Below are positions 5,499 through 7,564 of a DNA stretch of 7,564 nucleotides, one piece after another (the first letter of the stretch is position 1; every line of letters starts with the position of its first letter). Location of the stretch: contig JAPUKX010000315.1 of NCBI GenBank assembly GCA_027295435.1, forward strand, positions 1 through 7,564, given 5' to 3'. The notes beneath the pieces are model-generated. The model had not been told where the DNA came from. It did not search any database and saw only the letters and a list, made by a program, of their open reading frames with translations. Made by a program: the position numbers and the translations under genes. The DNA comes from Planctomycetota bacterium. GTDB taxonomy: Bacteria; Planctomycetota; Phycisphaerae; Phycisphaerales; SM1A02.

Positions 5499-7564
5499 TT
5501 AAGTCCCGGAGGTCGCCAGGACCTGGGCCGCGGGGATTTCGATGGCGGCTTCGGCCAGGCGCATCTCCACCAGCGAGAGCAGGAAAGCCAGCATCGATTC
5601 CGCCCCGAGGTTGGGGTTCACGTGGTCCGGCTGCAGTCCATCATGGCAGCCGCCCGTGCTCGGATCATAGATCGGGGTGCGTAGATCGTTTCGGCCCACA
5701 AACCAATCGAAGGCTCGTTGAGCTTCGACCTTCCATTGGTCATCGCCGGTGGCTCGATGCGCCTCCAGGCACGCGGCGACCGTGGCATGGGCTTCAATAG
5801 GCTGTTGATCGAACCGTGCCCGCTCGCCGCCTCGGGAGTAGAACCCGTTGGACCCGATCGGGACGAAGTGCCCCCCATCGGCCCGTTGTATCTGGGCCAA
5901 CCACTCCAGCGACTCCAGGGCGGTTTCGACCATGTCGTCCCGCGACATTGATCGCCCACACACCAGCAGGGCATGAGGCAGCTTGGCGTTGCAGTAGGTA
6001 AGGAGGTTCTCAAACCACAGCCAATCGGAATCACTGCCGGGCTGGTACATATCCAGGAGGCGTTCGCCCAGGACACGCTGGGCGTCCTGGGCAATCCGAT
6101 CGCCTGAATACCGCGTGAGGTACTCGTGGATCCCAAGGAGCGTGAACGCCCAGGCCCGAGGATTCTTGAATTGCAGAGTCGGCGGCAAAGCCGCTTCGAA
6201 CAGCTGCCCCGCCCACTCGCGGATTCCCTGCTGTTGGCGATGGGCGACGACGGTCCCCAAAGCCCACATCGCCCGGCCATGGCTGTCCTCGGAGCCCTCC
6301 TCCTCCAGCCACCGTCGGTCGTGTGAGAGGAAGTTGCGGAAACGTTTCGTCCGGGGATGAAACGCGTGCTGGATGAATGCCATATACCGCGACGCGAATC
6401 CGGACAACTCTTCGGATGATACGTCAGCGGCCTCGTCAACCAGGACGCTGAAGATCAGCGCGCGAGCGTTGTCGTCCGTGCAATAGCCTTCAGAATAATT
6501 GGGTACACCGAAGGTCGCGTGCTGCAACAGCCCCGTGCCGTCAGTCATCCGCCGAAGATGATCCAGCTTCAGCAGCGGCAGCTCGCCCGGGCGCTTGTCG
6601 AGCGTGGTGGCCTCGAACGCGGGTCGTGGACGATGCAGCCGCATGTCGCGAGCATGGTCGAACGCTTCCATGTAGCGGCGGGCAACTTTCGGCCAGATCA
6701 TGTCCCGGCCGAACAAGTAGGCCCGCTTGCGCATGGCGTCTCGGCGAACGGGATCATCCAGCAGACCGATCACGGCTTCGGCGACCGCGTCGGAATCGCC
6801 GATCGGCGCCAGGACGCCTCGCTCCTCGGCCAGCAGTTCCTCGGCATGCCAATACGGTGTGGAGACGATGGCCTTGCCGGCCCCGACCGCGAAGGCGAGC
6901 GTACCGGAGACAGCCTGAGCGGTGTTGAGGTACGGCGTAACATACAAGTCCGCCGCGCCCAGGAACTCCGTCAGCTCCTCGGCACTCACAAAACGGTTGT
7001 GGAAGATCACTCGGCTCTCCACGCCGCACTCCCGGGCGAGCTGTTGCAGGCTCAACCGGTAGATCTCGCCCTGGTGTCGCTTCAACGTCGGATGCGTCGC
7101 GCCCAGAATGATGTACACCGTGTCGGGATGGCGGTCGATGATGGCCGGCAGGGCCTCGATGACGCACTCGATGCCTTTGCTCGGCCCGAGTAGTCCGAAC
7201 GTCAGCAGGACGTTCTTGCCCTCCACGCCGAACTTGTCCTTGAAGAAGCTGGGATCGATGAAGGGCACGTCGTGAATGCCGTGCGGGATGATCTCTATCT
7301 TCTCGTCGGAGCTCGGGTGGACATCCCGGAGCATCGCCGCGCTGCGCTTGGTCATGACCACGAGCTTGTCGGAGCGTTCGACGATCTCATCCATCACCGC
7401 CCGTTGGCTGTAATCGGGCTCGGCGAAAATCGTGTGGAGCGTGGTCACGACGGGCCCTTCGTCGATGCCACCCTCGTCCCGGCCGAAGAAGGCCTCGCCC
7501 GCGAACGGCGGCGTGATGTAGGGGGGATAGTCGGAGGGCCCGTGGTGTATGGCGGGCGGGGTGC
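5499..7564 (-). CDS. GT4 glycosyltransferase fused to six-hairpin-like domain (partial, 5' end outside window)
   Basis: The visible 687 codons stay open to the window edge. The GTG at 7448 is an internal valine in PVVTTLHT, not a start. Numbering from that codon, residues 1-270 hold most of a GT-B glycosyltransferase of the GT4 type: VVTTLHT, SDKLVVMTKRSAAML, IEIIPHGIHDVPF, LLTFGLLGPSKGIECVIEALP (sugar-nucleotide domain start), IILGATHP and SGTLAFAVGAGKAIVSTPYW. The nucleotide-sugar donor (GDP-mannose is one guess) is not readable. The classical EX7E pair is replaced by the QAVSGTLAFAVG sequence. Residues of about 290-630 form a second, helical domain like the six-hairpin glycosidase superfamily, with GYCTDDNARAL at 321-331, SEDSHGRAMWALG at 386-398, WLWFENLLTYCNAKLPHALL at 476-495, FDQQPIEAHA at 546-555, GGCHDG and VNPNLGAES. 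No membrane segment is visible. It is followed by the GH130 gene, suggesting joint action on one glycan. Confidence 0.88.
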   Translation of the reverse strand, partial: TPPAIHHGPSDYPPYITPPFAGEAFFGRDEGGIDEGPVVTTLHTIFAEPDYSQRAVMDEIVERSDKLVVMTKRSAAMLRDVHPSSDEKIEIIPHGIHDVPFIDPSFFKDKFGVEGKNVLLTFGLLGPSKGIECVIEALPAIIDRHPDTVYIILGATHPTLKRHQGEIYRLSLQQLARECGVESRVIFHNRFVSAEELTEFLGAADLYVTPYLNTAQAVSGTLAFAVGAGKAIVSTPYWHAEELLAEERGVLAPIGDSDAVAEAVIGLLDDPVRRDAMRKRAYLFGRDMIWPKVARRYMEAFDHARDMRLHRPRPAFEATTLDKRPGELPLLKLDHLRRMTDGTGLLQHATFGVPNYSEGYCTDDNARALIFSVLVDEAADVSSEELSGFASRYMAFIQHAFHPRTKRFRNFLSHDRRWLEEEGSEDSHGRAMWALGTVVAHRQQQGIREWAGQLFEAALPPTLQFKNPRAWAFTLLGIHEYLTRYSGDRIAQDAQRVLGERLLDMYQPGSDSDWLWFENLLTYCNAKLPHALLVCGRSMSRDDMVETALESLEWLAQIQRADGGHFVPIGSNGFYSRGGERARFDQQPIEAHATVAACLEAHRATGDDQWKVEAQRAFDWFVGRNDLRTPIYDPSTGGCHDGLQPDHVNPNLGAESMLAFLLSLVEMRLAEAAIEIPAAQVLATSGT

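Noticed and set aside
5494..5506. GGAC/GTCC inverted repeat at the glycosyltransferase stop codon as a terminator
   Set aside because: The stem is only four pairs with a five-base loop and no T-run follows on the minus strand.
6519..7193. A 224-codon open frame on the plus strand, antisense to the GT4 fusion
   Set aside because: Its translation is Arg/Gln/Gly-rich with no recognisable motif, and the minus strand there encodes clear GT4 motifs. Long antisense frames are expected in DNA this GC-rich.
7446..7448. GTG as the start of the glycosyltransferase
   Set aside because: The frame continues open to the window edge and the residues before it (GPV) complete the PVVTTLHT strand, so this is an internal valine.

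Overview
The window is GC-rich and densely coding, with seven protein genes and no RNA genes, insertion sequences, CRISPR array or phage genes that I can see. Gene content suggests a heterotrophic, polysaccharide-handling Gram-negative-type bacterium. The exported parallel beta-helix protein, the ECF sigma factor with a membrane zinc-finger anti-sigma, the scarcity of strong Shine-Dalgarno sites and the GT4-plus-GH130 pair would fit Planctomycetota or a related group. That assignment is an inference from style, not from a marker gene.

Left part, plus strand: a class I mannose-6-phosphate isomerase (54-1061) overlaps by four bases (ATGA) with a secreted right-handed beta-helix protein (1058-2260). 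A 166-base gap follows, which opens with three perfect GAGGGTT heptamers. Next comes a second plus-strand unit: an ECF sigma factor (2427-2990) and, 31 bases later, its probable anti-sigma factor with a zinc-binding HxxxCxxC motif and one membrane segment (3022-3939). A small protein of unknown family (4003-4317) follows and is preceded by a short inverted repeat.

Right part, minus strand, convergent with the left part: a long GT4 glycosyltransferase fused to a C-terminal alpha-helical, six-hairpin-glycosidase-like domain (stop at 5499; its 5' end lies beyond the window). Downstream of it, after 106 bases, is a GH130 family mannoside phosphorylase/hydrolase (4391-5392).

Working hypothesis: ManA links fructose-6-phosphate to mannose-6-phosphate. 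The GT4 fusion may build, and the GH130 enzyme may break by phosphorolysis, a mannose-containing oligosaccharide or glycan, releasing mannose-1-phosphate. The sigma/anti-sigma pair between them is a separate envelope-sensing regulator; nothing in the sequence ties it to the sugar genes. The least explained parts are the C-terminal domain of the GT fusion, the extracytoplasmic half of the anti-sigma factor, and the 104-residue protein at 4003-4317.
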